From Zhengella mangrovi (GTDB taxonomy: Bacteria; Pseudomonadota; Alphaproteobacteria; Rhizobiales; Rhizobiaceae): 64,000 nucleotides of DNA. The position numbers and the translations under genes were made by a program. This document shows, piece by piece, positions 27,679 to 38,059 of the stretch (the first letter of the stretch is position 1; each line of letters opens with the position of its first letter). The stretch covers positions 60,305 to 124,304 of the forward strand of contig NZ_PDVP01000015.1 in assembly GCF_002727065.1 (NCBI RefSeq), read 5' to 3'. The notes beneath the pieces are model-generated. The model was given only the letters and a program-made list of their open reading frames with translations, did no database searches and had not been told where the DNA came from.

Positions 27679-27978
27679 CCGCCTATGCCGCGGGGCCTCC
27701 AGCCTGGCCCCGCCGGCGCGGCTCGTGGAGCATTCCCGCCTATCGGTCGAATGCCCTGATGCCCGCGCTTCCCTGCCGGACCCCGATCACCGGACCGCCA
27801 GGGCAAGGAGGCGCAGGCGAGCGCCTTCCCCATTCAAGAAAATCGAAACGCAATACCGGGTCCCGCCTTCGCGGGAGCCGCCCGGAGCACTTGCAGCGAC
27901 GATGGCGGCCGGTTTCTCGTCCGCAATTGCGTCAAGACAACGCGACCGCGCAGCGCTTCAACGAAAAGCCGATCTGCC
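27679..27978. other. Intergenic region between gcrA and phoU
   Basis: 300 bp without a recognisable gene between convergent gcrA and phoU. The one clear structure is a hairpin at 27856-27885: TCCCGC/GCGGGA around CTTC, enclosed by CCGGG/CCCGG. It resembles the short repetitive palindromes often seen between genes of alphaproteobacteria and may also terminate transcription. Confidence 0.5.
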
Positions 27979-28692
27979 CTAGGTCTCGTAGACAACCTTG
28001 TGACTGTCGTCGTCCTTCGGCCGTTCCGCGTCGAGCTGGCGGCCGGTGGCGATGAAATAGACCGTCTCGGCCACGTTCGTCGCGTGGTCGCCGATGCGCT
28101 CGATGTTCTTGGCGCAGAACAGCAGGTGGGTGCAGGGCGAGATGTTGCGCGGGTCTTCCATCATGTAGGTCAGGAGTTCGCGGAACAACGACGTGTACAT
28201 GCTGTCGATCTCCTCGTCGCGATCGCGCATCGCCGGTATGCGTTCAACCGAACGGGAGGCGTAGGAATCCAGCACGTCCTTCAACTGGCTCAGCGCCAGC
28301 TCGGCGAGGGCTTCCAGGCCGCGGTAGAAGGAACGCGGCTGGCTGTCGCGGGAGATCGCGGAAACACGCTTGGCAATGCTCTTGCCGAGGTCGCCGACGC
28401 GTTCCAGGTCGGCGGCAATCCGCATGGCACCGATGATCTCGCGCAGGTCCTGCGCCATGGGCTGGCGCCGGGCGATGATCAGGACGGCCTTCTCGTCGAT
28501 CTCGCGCTGCAGCCGGTCGAGAACGGCGTCGCGTTCGCGGACCTCGTCGACGAAGCTCTCGTCCGCCCGCACGAGCGCGGAGACGGCATCGAAGACCATG
28601 GATTCCGCCATGCCCCCCATCTGGGCAATCTTGTCCGACAGGGCATGGAGATCCGTGTCGAAGGCGCGCACGGTATGGTTTGAATCCGGCAT
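27979..28692 (-). CDS. phoU: Phosphate transport system regulator PhoU
   Basis: A 237-residue helical protein made of two PhoU repeats. Signature segments are RREID-like LQREIDEKAVLIIARRQPMAQDLREIIGAMRIAADLERVGD and the second-half counterpart CTHLLFCAKNIERIGDHATNVAE, whose E-x-x-x-D motifs bind metal clusters. PhoU links the Pst transporter to PhoR and keeps the Pho regulon off when phosphate is plentiful. It follows phoR on the same strand after 96 bp; pstSCAB and phoB are not in the window. ATG 28692 is chosen over the longer frame. Confidence 0.95.
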   Translation of the reverse strand: MPDSNHTVRAFDTDLHALSDKIAQMGGMAESMVFDAVSALVRADESFVDEVRERDAVLDRLQREIDEKAVLIIARRQPMAQDLREIIGAMRIAADLERVGDLGKSIAKRVSAISRDSQPRSFYRGLEALAELALSQLKDVLDSYASRSVERIPAMRDRDEEIDSMYTSLFRELLTYMMEDPRNISPCTHLLFCAKNIERIGDHATNVAETVYFIATGRQLDAERPKDDDSHKVVYET

Positions 28693-28788
28693 GGTCGCTT
28701 TCAACTCCTCCCTCTGTTGCGGCTTCCCGAAGCAAGCCGATCTCACTAACCGGCTAACATGTTTTCCGGTCCTTGTCGCCTGCAACCC

Positions 28789-30021
28789 CTACGGGTTCTG
28801 ACCGAGCGGAAGGATCACCGTGAAGACCGAACCCTTGCCCGGTTCCGATTCAATGCGAAGCTGGCCACGATGGCGCGCCACGATGTGCTTGACGATGGCC
28901 AGGCCCAGCCCCGTTCCCTTGCGAAGCCGGCTTTCGTCGGCGTCGACGCGGTAAAAGCGCTCGGTGATGCGCGGCAGGTGCTCTTTGGGGATGCCCTTGC
29001 CATAATCGCGAACGGCGACGGCGAGCGATCGCTGGCCGTCGATCTCGACCGGGCGGGCGTCGATGTCCACGCGGCCGCCCGCGCTTCCATACTTGCAGGC
29101 ATTGGCGATCAGGTTCTCGAAGACCTGGAACAATTCATCCTCCTCGCCGGCGACCAGCCGGGGCGATTCGTGCCAGTCGCAATGGATTTCGACGCTGTTG
29201 TCGCCGGCCAGGTGGGCCAGCGAGCCAATCAACCGATCCATCAGTGCCTGCAAATCAACCGATTGACGACGCCGCAACACTGGCTTCATTTCAAGACGCG
29301 ACAATGACAGGAGATCATCGATCAGACGGGCCATCCGGTCGGCCTGGTCCTGCATGATGCCAAGGAAGCGGTCGCGCGCCTTCGGGTCATCCTTCGCCGG
29401 GCCGCGCAGGGTCTCGATGAAGCCGGAGACGGAGGCCAGCGGGGTGCGCAGTTCGTGGCTGGCATTGGCGATGAAGTCGGAGCGCATCCGCTCCATGCGC
29501 CAGACCTCGGTTCGATCGGAAAAGGTGGCGAGGTAGTGACCCGGTGCGCCCGGCAACGGCGTGGCCGTCACGCGGTAGCGCCGCTCCAGCGGCGAGCGCT
29601 CGGCATAGTCGGCGGAATGCGTGCGCCCGTCCCTCAGGACGGCATCCACCAGGTCCATCATCTCCGCGGTCCGGAAGCGCAGGCGGAACGAGGCCCCCTG
29701 CCGGAACTCGCCGAAGATCTCGCGCGCCGCGAGGTTGGCGAACCGGACCTCCGCGTTGCGGCCGAAGATCACCAGGGGGTCCGGAAAGGCATCGGCGAAG
29801 ACGTGGGCGGCCTCGTCGTTGGCAGGATCGGGCAGGAAATCCGTCTTGTCAGGCACCTCCTCATTCCGGGACAGGCGCCAGATCTGAACAGCTCCGACCA
29901 CAAGCAAGAGAATGACCGAGGCTGGCGCGAACGGCGACCCGGTGAGAGCCAGCAGCAGGGCCGGAACAGCTGCCAGGACCACGAACAAAAGGGAGCGCCA
30001 GGGGCCGGGAGGAAACAACAT
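28789..30021 (-). CDS. phoR: Phosphate regulon sensor histidine kinase PhoR
   Basis: A 410-residue membrane kinase. Two N-terminal spans (about 10-45) are followed by a PAS domain (80-170, [21 protein letters not shown]), a HisKA box with the phosphoacceptor His in [17 protein letters not shown], and a HATPase with [34 protein letters not shown] and [12 protein letters not shown]. This is the PhoR layout of alphaproteobacteria. The cognate PhoB is absent from the window. The adjacent phoU and the divergent ppk2 fit a phosphate-related block. ATG 30021 is taken; longer in-frame starts exist. Confidence 0.9.
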   Translation of the reverse strand: MLFPPGPWRSLLFVVLAAVPALLLALTGSPFAPASVILLLVVGAVQIWRLSRNEEVPDKTDFLPDPANDEAAHVFADAFPDPLVIFGRNAEVRFANLAAREIFGEFRQGASFRLRFRTAEMMDLVDAVLRDGRTHSADYAERSPLERRYRVTATPLPGAPGHYLATFSDRTEVWRMERMRSDFIANASHELRTPLASVSGFIETLRGPAKDDPKARDRFLGIMQDQADRMARLIDDLLSLSRLEMKPVLRRRQSVDLQALMDRLIGSLAHLAGDNSVEIHCDWHESPRLVAGEEDELFQVFENLIANACKYGSAGGRVDIDARPVEIDGQRSLAVAVRDYGKGIPKEHLPRITERFYRVDADESRLRKGTGLGLAIVKHIVARHRGQLRIESEPGKGSVFTVILPLGQNP

Positions 30022-30130
30022 GGAGCCTTTCGGAGTTGAGGCGCATGGCGCCGGACTTGCTGCCCCGGTTTTCATTGCGACGCGTTTGGGGCAAAGATCA
30101 GCTTCCATGTTTTGTTTGAATGAAGGTTTG

Positions 30131-31051
30131 ATGACAATGGGAAAGCGCGTCAGTCACATCGGCGAAACCGAGTTGAAGCCGATTTCCATCGAGGTCGACG
30201 GCCACCAGCGGGTGTTCGACATCGGCGATCCGGACCTGCCGGACTGGGTCAAGGACCACGTGATGACTGCCGGCGGCTACCCTTACGACGACAAGATGGA
30301 CCGCAAGGACTACGACAAGACGCTCGAGGACCTGCAGGAGGAACTGGTCAAGCTGCAGACCTGGATGCAGAAGACCGGGCACCGCGCCATGCTGCTGTTC
30401 GAAGGCCGCGACGCGGCGGGCAAGGGGGGCTCCATCGCCGCCTTCCGGCAGTTTCTCAACCCGCGCAACGCGCGCAACGTGGCCCTGTCCAAGCCGACGG
30501 AGATCGAGCGGCAGCAATGGTATTTCCAGCGCTACGTGCTGCATTTCCCGACCGCCGGCGAACTCGTCACCTTCGACCGCTCCTGGTACAACCGGGCCGT
30601 CGTCGAGCCGGTCATGGGGTTCTGCACCACACCGGAATATCTGAAGTTCGTCGATGACGTTCCGGATTTCGAACGGATGATCGTCGACGAAGGCATTCAC
30701 CTGTTCAAGTTCTGGCTGAACATCGGCCAGGAGACGCAGCTCAAGCGGTTCCACGACCGGGTCCACAGCAGCCTGAAATACTGGAAGTTTTCGCCCATCG
30801 ACATCGCCGGCATCACCAAGTGGGACGCCTATACCCAGCACCGCGACGCCATGCTGGAAAAGACGCATTCAAAACACGCGCCATGGACCGTCGTCCGGGC
30901 CAACGACAAGCGCCGGGCGCGCATCGAGATCATCCGTCACGTGCTGAGAACCATCGATTTCCCCGAGAGGGACGCTGAGAAAATCGGCGAACCGGACGAG
31001 AAGATCATCTGCTCGGGCGCGGAGTTCATCGAACGGCTGGATAACGCCTGA
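30131..31051 (+). CDS. ppk2: Polyphosphate kinase 2
   Basis: A 306-residue PPK2 enzyme with one kinase domain. The Walker A is [10 protein letters not shown], the lid-type segment is [22 protein letters not shown], and the Walker B is [19 protein letters not shown]. The C-terminus has [24 protein letters not shown] and a [11 protein letters not shown] stretch. It uses polyphosphate to phosphorylate GDP or ADP, or the reverse. It is divergent from phoR, which fits a phosphate-storage link. Its last 26 bp overlap the convergent glycosyltransferase gene. ATG 30131 follows a GAAGG site. Confidence 0.94.
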   Translation: MTMGKRVSHIGETELKPISIEVDGHQRVFDIGDPDLPDWVKDHVMTAGGYPYDDKMDRKDYDKTLEDLQEELVKLQTWMQKTGHRAMLLFEGRDAAGKGGSIAAFRQFLNPRNARNVALSKPTEIERQQWYFQRYVLHFPTAGELVTFDRSWYNRAVVEPVMGFCTTPEYLKFVDDVPDFERMIVDEGIHLFKFWLNIGQETQLKRFHDRVHSSLKYWKFSPIDIAGITKWDAYTQHRDAMLEKTHSKHAPWTVVRANDKRRARIEIIRHVLRTIDFPERDAEKIGEPDEKIICSGAEFIERLDNA

Positions 31052-33035
31052 GCGAAGACGGGCGGTGCGGCGTCTTGTGCCAGTAGTGCGGCGAGCGGAC
31101 GAGACTGGCGAGCGCGCGCCAGGCCGCCCAGGACTGCAGCAGCCAGTAGAGCGGCAGGACCGGGAGGAAGCGCCATTGCCGGGCGCGTTCCAGCCGCGAC
31201 ATGGCCTTCAACCCCAGCGCGGCCTGCGTGAGATAGGCCGCCGCCATCACCGCCAGGTCGCCATACCAGAGGGCCAATGCCGGACCTTCCGGCGGCTTGA
31301 GGGCACCCGTCCAGTAGAGCGCGGCGAGGACGTAGGCGGCGGGATGCACCAGGGCGCAGAACACGATGCCGAGCAGGAAGACCTGGATGACGAGGAAATC
31401 GGCCAGGCCTGTTTCTCTGACGAGACGCAGCGGCGCGCGGGTGTGGACGAGCCAGCATTGCATCCAGCCTTTCAGCCAGCGGGTGCGCTGCCCCAGCCAG
31501 TCGCCGAGCCGGTCCGGCGCGTCCTCCAGCGTCGGCCGCGCGATGACGCCGATACGGTAGCCGAGCCGGACAAGACGAACGGCGAGATCCGCATCCTCGG
31601 TCACGTTGTAGGGATCCCAGCCGAGGGCAGCGTCGAGGACCCTGCGGCGGAAATGGTTCGAGGTTCCGCCGAGCGGCAGGAACCGGTGACGGCGGGCCAG
31701 CGCGACAAGGAGGCCGCGAAACAGTGATGCATATTCCAGGGCAAACATGGCCGTCAGCCATGTGTCCGCGGAATTGCGAACGAAGAGCGGCGCCTGGAGA
31801 CAGGCAAGCCGGTCGTCGGCCATATCGAAGGCCTGCCAGGCTTCCAGCAACTGGTCCGGATGGGGCCGGTCCTCCGCATCGTAGAGAACCACGAAGTCGC
31901 CCCGGGTCAGCGGCAGGGCGTAGGACAGCGCGTTGGGCTTGGTTCGCGGCCCGCCGGGCGGAACCTCGATCACCTCCACCAAGGCGGCCAGCGCATGGGC
32001 ATGGACCGCCTCGATCGTTGGACGGTCGTCGGCCTCGCAGACGATCTTGATCTCCAGCTTGGACCTGGGCCAGCGCAACTGGCCGAGGTGGACCAGCAGT
32101 TCGCCGATCACCGGCGCTTCCCGGTAGGCCGCGACGAGGACCGTGTAGCGGGGAAGATCGCACGGCCTGGAAGGCAGCAAGGGCGCCGGGCGCCGTGTCC
32201 CCGCGGCTGGAAGCGCGAGAACCCGCAGCACAAGGCAGGACAGGAAGAAGAGGCTGGCGAGACCATGCAGGAGCGCAAGAGTCGATTGGCTGGCGACGAA
32301 GAGGCCCGCGGGAATGGCGACCAGGAGCATGCCGGCGACAAGGCTTTGCCAGGTGTTGGCCACGAGCCGCGCGGACAGGTCCGGACGGCGGACGAAGAGC
32401 CTGCCGGCGCTGTCGCCGACCCGGCTCCCGGCCTGGCATTGCAGGAGCGCGCCGCGCAGGACATGGGGCGAAACCACGGTGAGATGCTCCACTGTCCCTT
32501 GCCGGGCGCCCTGCAGGCGCTGCATCACCTGCAGGTCGGAAATATCGGGCGAGACCAGCCGTTCAGGGCGTCCGCCCGGTTGCTGGTAGATCAGCTGCGG
32601 CCTGTCGCCGGTTGTGGCCGCAACGTGGCGATGATCGATGACCGCGCGGAAGCGCAGGCCGAATTCCCGGGCAAGGCAGCGGAAGTAGCGCGCCGTGTCA
32701 GTGCCCGGCAGGGCCAGGAGTTCCTCCTGGACACTGGTGCCGTTTTCCCGGGCCCTGCGGATCAGTTGCAGCGTGCGTTGCGGCGGTATGCCGGCGTCCG
32801 CGAAGACCCGGACCAGGCGGCGGGATTCCGCATGGAGCAAATCCGGTGACGCGGGCCCGGCCGCCGGCTGATCCCGTTCCCGAGTGCCGGTTGGCGGCGG
32901 GTCGAGGCCCGAGGCATCGCCGGGTTGCGGATACCGCCTGGCCTCCGTCCGGGCCACGACATGGCCCCTGCCCGGCAGTGCCGGCGCGCCTGCTTCCTTC
33001 CCGCGATCCTGGCCCTGCAACAAAACGATCCGCAC
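31026..33035 (-). CDS. Membrane glycosyltransferase family 2 with N-terminal MshEN/GspE-N-like domain
   Basis: A 669-residue protein. The N-terminal 200 residues are Pro/Arg-rich and then resemble the GspE-N (MshEN) module ([27 protein letters not shown]), a fold that binds c-di-GMP in some proteins. Two spans follow, then a cytosolic GT2 domain with [30 protein letters not shown] (D-x-D region), [15 protein letters not shown] and the processive Q-x-x-R-W motif QRTRWLKGW, then C-terminal spans. It should polymerise or export a polysaccharide. The GTG start 33035 has AGGAG upstream; a longer frame would overlap the LuxR gene upstream. It may be co-transcribed with luxR. Confidence 0.86.
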   Translation of the reverse strand: MRIVLLQGQDRGKEAGAPALPGRGHVVARTEARRYPQPGDASGLDPPPTGTRERDQPAAGPASPDLLHAESRRLVRVFADAGIPPQRTLQLIRRARENGTSVQEELLALPGTDTARYFRCLAREFGLRFRAVIDHRHVAATTGDRPQLIYQQPGGRPERLVSPDISDLQVMQRLQGARQGTVEHLTVVSPHVLRGALLQCQAGSRVGDSAGRLFVRRPDLSARLVANTWQSLVAGMLLVAIPAGLFVASQSTLALLHGLASLFFLSCLVLRVLALPAAGTRRPAPLLPSRPCDLPRYTVLVAAYREAPVIGELLVHLGQLRWPRSKLEIKIVCEADDRPTIEAVHAHALAALVEVIEVPPGGPRTKPNALSYALPLTRGDFVVLYDAEDRPHPDQLLEAWQAFDMADDRLACLQAPLFVRNSADTWLTAMFALEYASLFRGLLVALARRHRFLPLGGTSNHFRRRVLDAALGWDPYNVTEDADLAVRLVRLGYRIGVIARPTLEDAPDRLGDWLGQRTRWLKGWMQCWLVHTRAPLRLVRETGLADFLVIQVFLLGIVFCALVHPAAYVLAALYWTGALKPPEGPALALWYGDLAVMAAAYLTQAALGLKAMSRLERARQWRFLPVLPLYWLLQSWAAWRALASLVRSPHYWHKTPHRPSSLRRYPAVR

Positions 33036-33090
33036 CCTTGCTCCTGCCCGGTCCAGTGTAAGGACCGGCGGGCTGGGACGAATGGTGCGA

Positions 33091-33831
33091 TCACGTAATG
33101 TAACCCTGCCGGATGGCTTCGGCGACGGCATGGGTGCGGTTTGCCGCGCCAAGCTTCATCTTGGCGCTGAGCAGGTGCTTCTCGGAGGTGTGTTCCGAAA
33201 TGCCGAGGATGCGGGAGATCTCCCATTCGCTCTTTCCTGCAGCGGCCCAGCGCATGCACTCGGCCTCCCGGCGCGTAAGGCGAATGGGGCGGCTGGCGTC
33301 ATCGGCGACAACCAGTTGCATAGCCCGTTCTATCGCATAGGTTGAAACGAGGGTGACCATGCCGAAGTCCTCCGGCGACAGGTCCATGTCCTCGCCGCCG
33401 AGCGACAGAAGCGCCAACGCGCCATCGCCGGTGATGAGCGGGATGGAAATCCCCATCCGGATGCCGAACTCGGCGATTTCATGCAGCACGACCTGGCCCG
33501 GATGGCCCTCTCCGGCCGCGGCGGCCGCTTCGCGCCAGTCGAAGGGGCGCATGTGCGTCTTGACGTAGTGAACCACCGGGCTGATCCGCGCATAGTCGCG
33601 CAGGATATAGCGTTCAACCCAAGGTTCCGGCCATCCGCGCAGCAGGATGTGCTCACGCTCGTATCGCGGCTCGGCATGCGGATTGGCCTGCGAACCGATG
33701 ATCATGCGATCGAGACCGAAACGGCCGGTGATGCCGAGCAGGGTGTCACAGACTTCCTGTGCACAGTTCGTCCGGCCGATCCGGCCAACGTGATCGAGGG
33801 TATCCTCGAAGATGCTCTTGTTCATATCCAT
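33091..33831 (-). CDS. LuxR-family transcriptional regulator (solo)
   Basis: A 246-residue protein: autoinducer-binding-like domain (about 15-165) and a C-terminal LuxR HTH (LTRREAECMRWAAAGKSEWEISRILGISEHTSEKHLLSAKMKLGAANR in pieces). The pocket keeps the Trp-x3-Tyr of WVERY, FDW and the Gly of GIRMGISIP, but the canonical Asp-Pro is Ser-Pro (ARISPVV), so acyl-homoserine lactone binding is doubtful. No luxI gene is nearby. The start at 33831 has GGGGGC upstream; ATG 33861 is an alternative. A 27-bp palindrome lies 37 bp upstream of this start. The downstream glycosyltransferase may be its target. Confidence 0.88.
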   Translation of the reverse strand: MDMNKSIFEDTLDHVGRIGRTNCAQEVCDTLLGITGRFGLDRMIIGSQANPHAEPRYEREHILLRGWPEPWVERYILRDYARISPVVHYVKTHMRPFDWREAAAAAGEGHPGQVVLHEIAEFGIRMGISIPLITGDGALALLSLGGEDMDLSPEDFGMVTLVSTYAIERAMQLVVADDASRPIRLTRREAECMRWAAAGKSEWEISRILGISEHTSEKHLLSAKMKLGAANRTHAVAEAIRQGYIT

Positions 33832-33867
33832 TGCCCCCGCAAAGATATATGTCGGCGCCACACACTA

Positions 33868-33894
33868 GCGCAGGTTGATTAAACCAAGGTGCGC
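33868..33894. promoter_or_regulatory. Imperfect 27-bp palindrome upstream of the luxR solo
   Basis: The outer arms GCGCA/TGCGC are perfect and 10 of 13 pairs match around a central A-T core. It lies between luxR (start 33831) and the divergent solute-binding gene (start 34041), where a LuxR dimer could control both. Inferred from symmetry only. Confidence 0.45.
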
Positions 33895-34040
33895 ACACGC
33901 TTTCCATAAATCACGGGTTGTGATCGCGTTTATCGTTATCGCCGGTCGCGCCGCTGCCGCGGTCATGGTATGCACGGCATCTGACGACGTCCCCCGGACC
34001 GGTGCCCGCCGGCCGGAATCCCCAAGGAGGCCCAGCGGCG

Positions 34041-34883
34041 GTGCGGACCATTCGATACCTGCTCACCCTCGTTCTCGCGTCCGTCTCCATGGCGGCGGCG
34101 GCCGCCGAGACCGGTCCGCGGTCCTTCCCGATGGTATGGGACCCGCACGAGCGGCTTCCCGTGGTCAAGCTTACCGACATCCAGCGGGTGCGCTTCCTGG
34201 TGACGCTGGACTACCCGCCGTTCAGCTTCCTGGATTCGGGCGGCAAGCTGGCCGGGTTTCACGTCGACCTGGCCCAGAGCCTCTGCCGCGAACTGGACAT
34301 CCTCGACGCGTGCCAGATCCAGGCGCTGCCTTGGGACGAACTGGCCGGGGCGCTGCGGTCCGGCCAGGCGGAAGCGGTGCTGAGCGGCCTGCCGGCAGGC
34401 GCCGACCTTTCGGATATCGTGCTGACGCGTCCGTATTTCCCGCTTCCCGCGCGTTTCGTGACCCGGCGCAAGGCGCCGCTGGAGGAGCCGCTCACCCGCT
34501 CGCTCGCCGGCCACAGAACCGGCGTGATGGCCGGATCCCGCCACGAGGCGATGCTGCGCGCCTGGTTCCCCGAGGCACAGGTGGTGACCTACTCGCGGGA
34601 AGACTGGATGCTGAGCGACGTGAAGGAGGGCAAGACCGACGCCGCGTTCTCCGACGGCATGCGCCTGTCCTTCTGGCTGGGCGGCAAGGAGGCCGACGCC
34701 TGCTGCATGTTTTCCGGCGGCGCCTATTACGCGCCGGCGTTGCTCGGCCCCGGGCACCGGATCGCGGTCACCGCGAAGATCGCCAGGCTGGCGCCGGCAC
34801 TGGACCAGGCGCTCAAGCAACTGGCGATAAAAGGCGTGATGGAAGAACTCTACCTGCGCTATTTCCCGGTCGGCTTCTTCTGA
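34041..34883 (+). CDS. Periplasmic solute-binding protein, family 3
   Basis: A 280-residue protein with a signal peptide (VRTIRYLLTLVLASVSMAAAAA). It has the SBP family 3 fold: VRFLVTLDYPPFSFLDSGGKLAGFHVDLAQSLCRELD, then LPWDELAGALRSGQAEAVLSGLP and a second lobe TGVMAGSRHEAML, DAAFSDGMRLSFWLGG. Three cysteines (DACQ, ADACCMF) are unusual. No ABC permease is adjacent, so it may serve as a stand-alone sensor or enzyme-like member. The GTG start 34041 has AAGGAGG upstream; an ATG-less longer frame begins at 34002. Its end overlaps the convergent desaturase gene by 25 bp. Confidence 0.86.
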   Translation: MRTIRYLLTLVLASVSMAAAAAETGPRSFPMVWDPHERLPVVKLTDIQRVRFLVTLDYPPFSFLDSGGKLAGFHVDLAQSLCRELDILDACQIQALPWDELAGALRSGQAEAVLSGLPAGADLSDIVLTRPYFPLPARFVTRRKAPLEEPLTRSLAGHRTGVMAGSRHEAMLRAWFPEAQVVTYSREDWMLSDVKEGKTDAAFSDGMRLSFWLGGKEADACCMFSGGAYYAPALLGPGHRIAVTAKIARLAPALDQALKQLAIKGVMEELYLRYFPVGFF

Positions 34884-35725
34884 CCCGCCGCGTCCGCGCC
34901 ATCGTTGACGCGGTAGCCGGCCACCCTGAAGGGAAGCGCCAGCGTCCACGGCAGGCTCGCCGTCACGGGACCGCGAAAATCATCTAGGCCGATGGTCATG
35001 GCGTCATGACCCGCCTTCGGCTGGTCGCGGTAGGTCCGGAACAGGCGGTCCCAGACCGGCAGGTTGAAGCCGTAGTTTGAATCGGTCTCGGGCTGCCAGG
35101 ACGAGTGGTGCACGCGGTGCATGTCGGGCGTCACGAGGACCAGACGCAGGATCCGGTCCAGCCGGTCCGGCAGGCGGGCATTGGCATGGTTGAACATGGC
35201 CGTCGCGTTCAGCACGATCTCGAAGACCAGGACAGAGACGGCAGGCGGGCCCAGCAGGATGACGATGGCGGCCTTCCAGAGCATGGACAGCAGGATTTCC
35301 AGCGGATGGAAGCGCAGCGCGGTCGTCAGGTCGAAGCCGGTGTCGGCGTGGTGCATCCGGTGGATCCGCCACAGAAGCGGGATCTTGTGGCTGGCCACGT
35401 GCTCCAGCCAGACCGCGAAATCCAGAATGACGAAAGCCAGGATGCCCGCAACGACGGGCGGAATGCCGGCCTGGCGGAAGAGCCCCCAGCCGTTGGCCTC
35501 GGCCCACAGCGCCATGCCGACGGCGGCGGCGGGAAACACCAGGCGGAGCAGCACGGTGGAGAGGACGACCATGGACAGGTTGGTGAACCAGCGCCGACCC
35601 TTCCAGCTTCCCGCCATTTCCGGCCGCGCCAGACGCGGCGAGACAAGTTCGAACAGCGCCATGACGGCAAAGACCGCGGCAAAGGCGGCAAAGCGGATCA
35701 GGGGTTCGGGAAATGGCAGGGTCAT
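34859..35725 (-). CDS. Sterol desaturase / fatty acid hydroxylase superfamily protein
   Basis: A 288-residue integral membrane di-iron enzyme. The histidine boxes are EHVASHK (H-x-x-x-H), HRMHH, and HRVHH with a preceding NHAN-type histidine segment, set among four or five spans. Such enzymes hydroxylate or desaturate lipids or hopanoid/carotenoid-like molecules using O2; the substrate cannot be read. There is a 94-bp gap to the TerB gene downstream on the other side, and its 3' end overlaps the solute-binding gene. Confidence 0.9.
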   Translation of the reverse strand: MTLPFPEPLIRFAAFAAVFAVMALFELVSPRLARPEMAGSWKGRRWFTNLSMVVLSTVLLRLVFPAAAVGMALWAEANGWGLFRQAGIPPVVAGILAFVILDFAVWLEHVASHKIPLLWRIHRMHHADTGFDLTTALRFHPLEILLSMLWKAAIVILLGPPAVSVLVFEIVLNATAMFNHANARLPDRLDRILRLVLVTPDMHRVHHSSWQPETDSNYGFNLPVWDRLFRTYRDQPKAGHDAMTIGLDDFRGPVTASLPWTLALPFRVAGYRVNDGADAAGQKKPTGK

Positions 35726-35819
35726 GGGCGGCCTTCATCCTGGATCAGGGCATGTCCGACCTGCCATCCCGCAGCGCGTCCGCACGGGCAAGTCACATTC
35801 GCTTGACCCGGTCGGCCGC

Positions 35820-36233
35820 TCACTCGCTGGTGCGGAAACGGGCCTGGGCCCCGCGCTCGATGGCGGCCACCGTCAGCTTGTCGAGGCCGAGCCGGTCGCG
35901 AAGCATCTGGAGGAAGCGCAGTTCCTCCTGCTCGACGTGGAGATCGGCGGCAGCAACCTCGACGGCAACGGCATAGGCCGTGTCGTAGAGACGCGGCGGC
36001 ACCGATTCCAGAACGATATCGAAGATACGGTCGAGGCCGTCGTCGCCCTGGAGCAGTTCCTGGCAGACCCGCGCAGCGTCCATCAGGCGGTCCTCGCCAT
36101 AGCCGCGGAACACCGGAAGCGTGTTGATGAGATTGCCGATCCGTTCCAGTTCGTCATCGGACATGGAGCGATCCACCGCCGACATCACCACCATCACATA
36201 GACCAGGGCATCCTGTTTCGCGAGCAAGCTCAT
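35820..36233 (-). CDS. TerB-family tellurite-resistance-like protein
   Basis: A 137-residue all-helical cytoplasmic protein of the TerB/TerB-like clan. Conserved acidic positions are in VVMSAVDRSMSDDELERIGNLINTLP and VAAADLHVEQEELRFLQMLRDRLGL, which coordinate metal in the family. A direct tellurite role is not implied; many genomes carry a solitary TerB. ATG 36233 has a GGAG upstream. It is divergent from lysS. Confidence 0.88.
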   Translation of the reverse strand: MSLLAKQDALVYVMVVMSAVDRSMSDDELERIGNLINTLPVFRGYGEDRLMDAARVCQELLQGDDGLDRIFDIVLESVPPRLYDTAYAVAVEVAAADLHVEQEELRFLQMLRDRLGLDKLTVAAIERGAQARFRTSE

Positions 36234-36394
36234 CGGCAACTCCAGTTCAATCGAATCCGCCGCATAGGTAGGAAGTGCGCCGGCATCGCGCAAGCAAAAT
36301 CGCAGCGGCCAATTGACCACCGTGCGGCAGTTCAATATCAGGGTCCGCGCGCCAATCGACACCTCCAGCAGCCTTTCCGGAGCGCCACCGCCCC

Positions 36395-38050
36395 ATGACC
36401 GCGTCTTCCCTTCCGTCCCTCGGCATCACCCCCGGCCTCACCCATGCCGCCCAGGCCAGCAAGGCGTGGCCGTTCGAGGAAGCGCGCAAGCTGATCAAGC
36501 GGTACGAGAAAACGGGCTACCCGGCGGAGGTGCTGTTCGAGACCGGCTACGGGCCGTCCGGCCTGCCGCACATCGGCACATTCGGCGAGGTGGCGCGCAC
36601 GACGATGGTGCGCAACGCGTTCCGCGTGCTGACCGGCGACAAGGTGCCGACGCGCCTGCTCTGCTTCTCCGACGACATGGACGGGATGCGCAAGATCCCG
36701 GAGAACGTGCCGGATCGCGCCGCGCTGGAGCCGTACCTGCACATGCCGCTGACCGTGGTGCCAAACCCGTTTGGCGGCGACTACCCGAGTTTCGGCCATC
36801 ACAACAACGCCATGCTGCGGCGCTTTCTCGACACGTTCGGCTTCGACTACGAATTCGCCAGCGCGACGGATTATTACAAGAGCGGAAAGTTCGACGACAT
36901 CCTGCTGAAGGTTCTCGACCGCTACGACGCGATCATGGACATCATGCTGCCGACGCTGGGCGAGGAACGGCGGGCGACCTATTCGCCCTTCCTGCCGATC
37001 TCGCCGAAGACCGGGCGCGTGCTCTACGTCCCGATGAAGGCGACCGACCCGGTCAACGGCACGATCACCTATGTCGACGAGGACGGCGACGAGATCACCC
37101 AGCGAGTGACCGGCGGACAGGTGAAGCTGCAGTGGAAGCCGGATTTCGGCGCACGCTGGGCGGCGCTCGACGTCGATTTCGAGATGTTCGGCAAGGACCA
37201 CGGGCCGAACATGATGGTCTACGATTCCATCTGCAAGGCGCTCGGTGGCCGTCCGCCGGAGCATTTCGTCTACGAGCTGTTCCTCGACGACAAGGGGGAG
37301 AAGATCTCCAAGTCGAAGGGCAACGGGCTGACCATCGACGAGTGGCTGGCCTATGCGCCGACCGAAAGCCTGGCGCTTTACATGTTCCAGAAGCCGCGCA
37401 CCGCCAAGCGGCTCTTTTTCGACGTGATCCCGCGCGCGGTGGACGAGTATTTCACCTTCCTGTCGGCCTACGAGCGGCAGGACGAGACCAACCGGCTGGC
37501 CAACCCGGTCTGGCACATCCACAACGGCAACCCGCCGGCCGGCGACATGCCGGTCAGCTTCGCCATGCTGCTCAACCTGGTGAGCGCCTCCAACGCGCAT
37601 GACAAGGACGTGCTGTGGGGCTTCATCTCGCGCTATGCCCCGGGCGTGACGGCCGAAACGCATCCCAAGCTCGACGAGCTCGTCGGCTACGCGATCCGCT
37701 ATTTCGACGATTTCGTGCTGCCGGCAAAGACGTTCCGGGCCCCCGACGAGGTGGAGCGCGCGGCGCTTGGCGCGCTGGAAGCCTCTCTCGGCACGCTGCC
37801 GGCGGATGCCGACGGCGCGGCGATCCAGGACGCGGCACTGGACGTGGCACGCGGGATCGAGCGCTACCAGGACCACAAGAAGACCAGCCCCGACGGTGGG
37901 CCGGGCGTCTCGGTGGTCTTCTTCCAGATGATCTACGAGGTGCTGCTCGGGCAGGAACGCGGGCCGCGCTTCGGCTCGTTCACCGCGCTCTATGGCGTGG
38001 AGGAAATGCGGGCCCTGATCCGCAAGGCGCTGGCCGGCGACCTGGCCTGA
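36395..38050 (+). CDS. lysS: Lysyl-tRNA synthetase, class I
   Basis: A 551-residue class I LysRS, the archaeal-type enzyme that many alphaproteobacteria use in place of class II. The HIGH signature appears as PHIGTFGE (about 59-66) and the KMSKS loop as KISKSKGNG (about 306). It charges tRNA-Lys in the cytoplasm. It stands alone and converges on the PHA-system gene, 9 bp from its stop. Confidence 0.96.
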   Translation: MTASSLPSLGITPGLTHAAQASKAWPFEEARKLIKRYEKTGYPAEVLFETGYGPSGLPHIGTFGEVARTTMVRNAFRVLTGDKVPTRLLCFSDDMDGMRKIPENVPDRAALEPYLHMPLTVVPNPFGGDYPSFGHHNNAMLRRFLDTFGFDYEFASATDYYKSGKFDDILLKVLDRYDAIMDIMLPTLGEERRATYSPFLPISPKTGRVLYVPMKATDPVNGTITYVDEDGDEITQRVTGGQVKLQWKPDFGARWAALDVDFEMFGKDHGPNMMVYDSICKALGGRPPEHFVYELFLDDKGEKISKSKGNGLTIDEWLAYAPTESLALYMFQKPRTAKRLFFDVIPRAVDEYFTFLSAYERQDETNRLANPVWHIHNGNPPAGDMPVSFAMLLNLVSASNAHDKDVLWGFISRYAPGVTAETHPKLDELVGYAIRYFDDFVLPAKTFRAPDEVERAALGALEASLGTLPADADGAAIQDAALDVARGIERYQDHKKTSPDGGPGVSVVFFQMIYEVLLGQERGPRFGSFTALYGVEEMRALIRKALAGDLA

Positions 38051-38059
38051 CCGGCCCTG

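Noticed and set aside
27725..27982. Possible small gene between gcrA and phoU
   Set aside because: Frame runs through a hairpin repeat and lacks a ribosome site; composition not protein-like.
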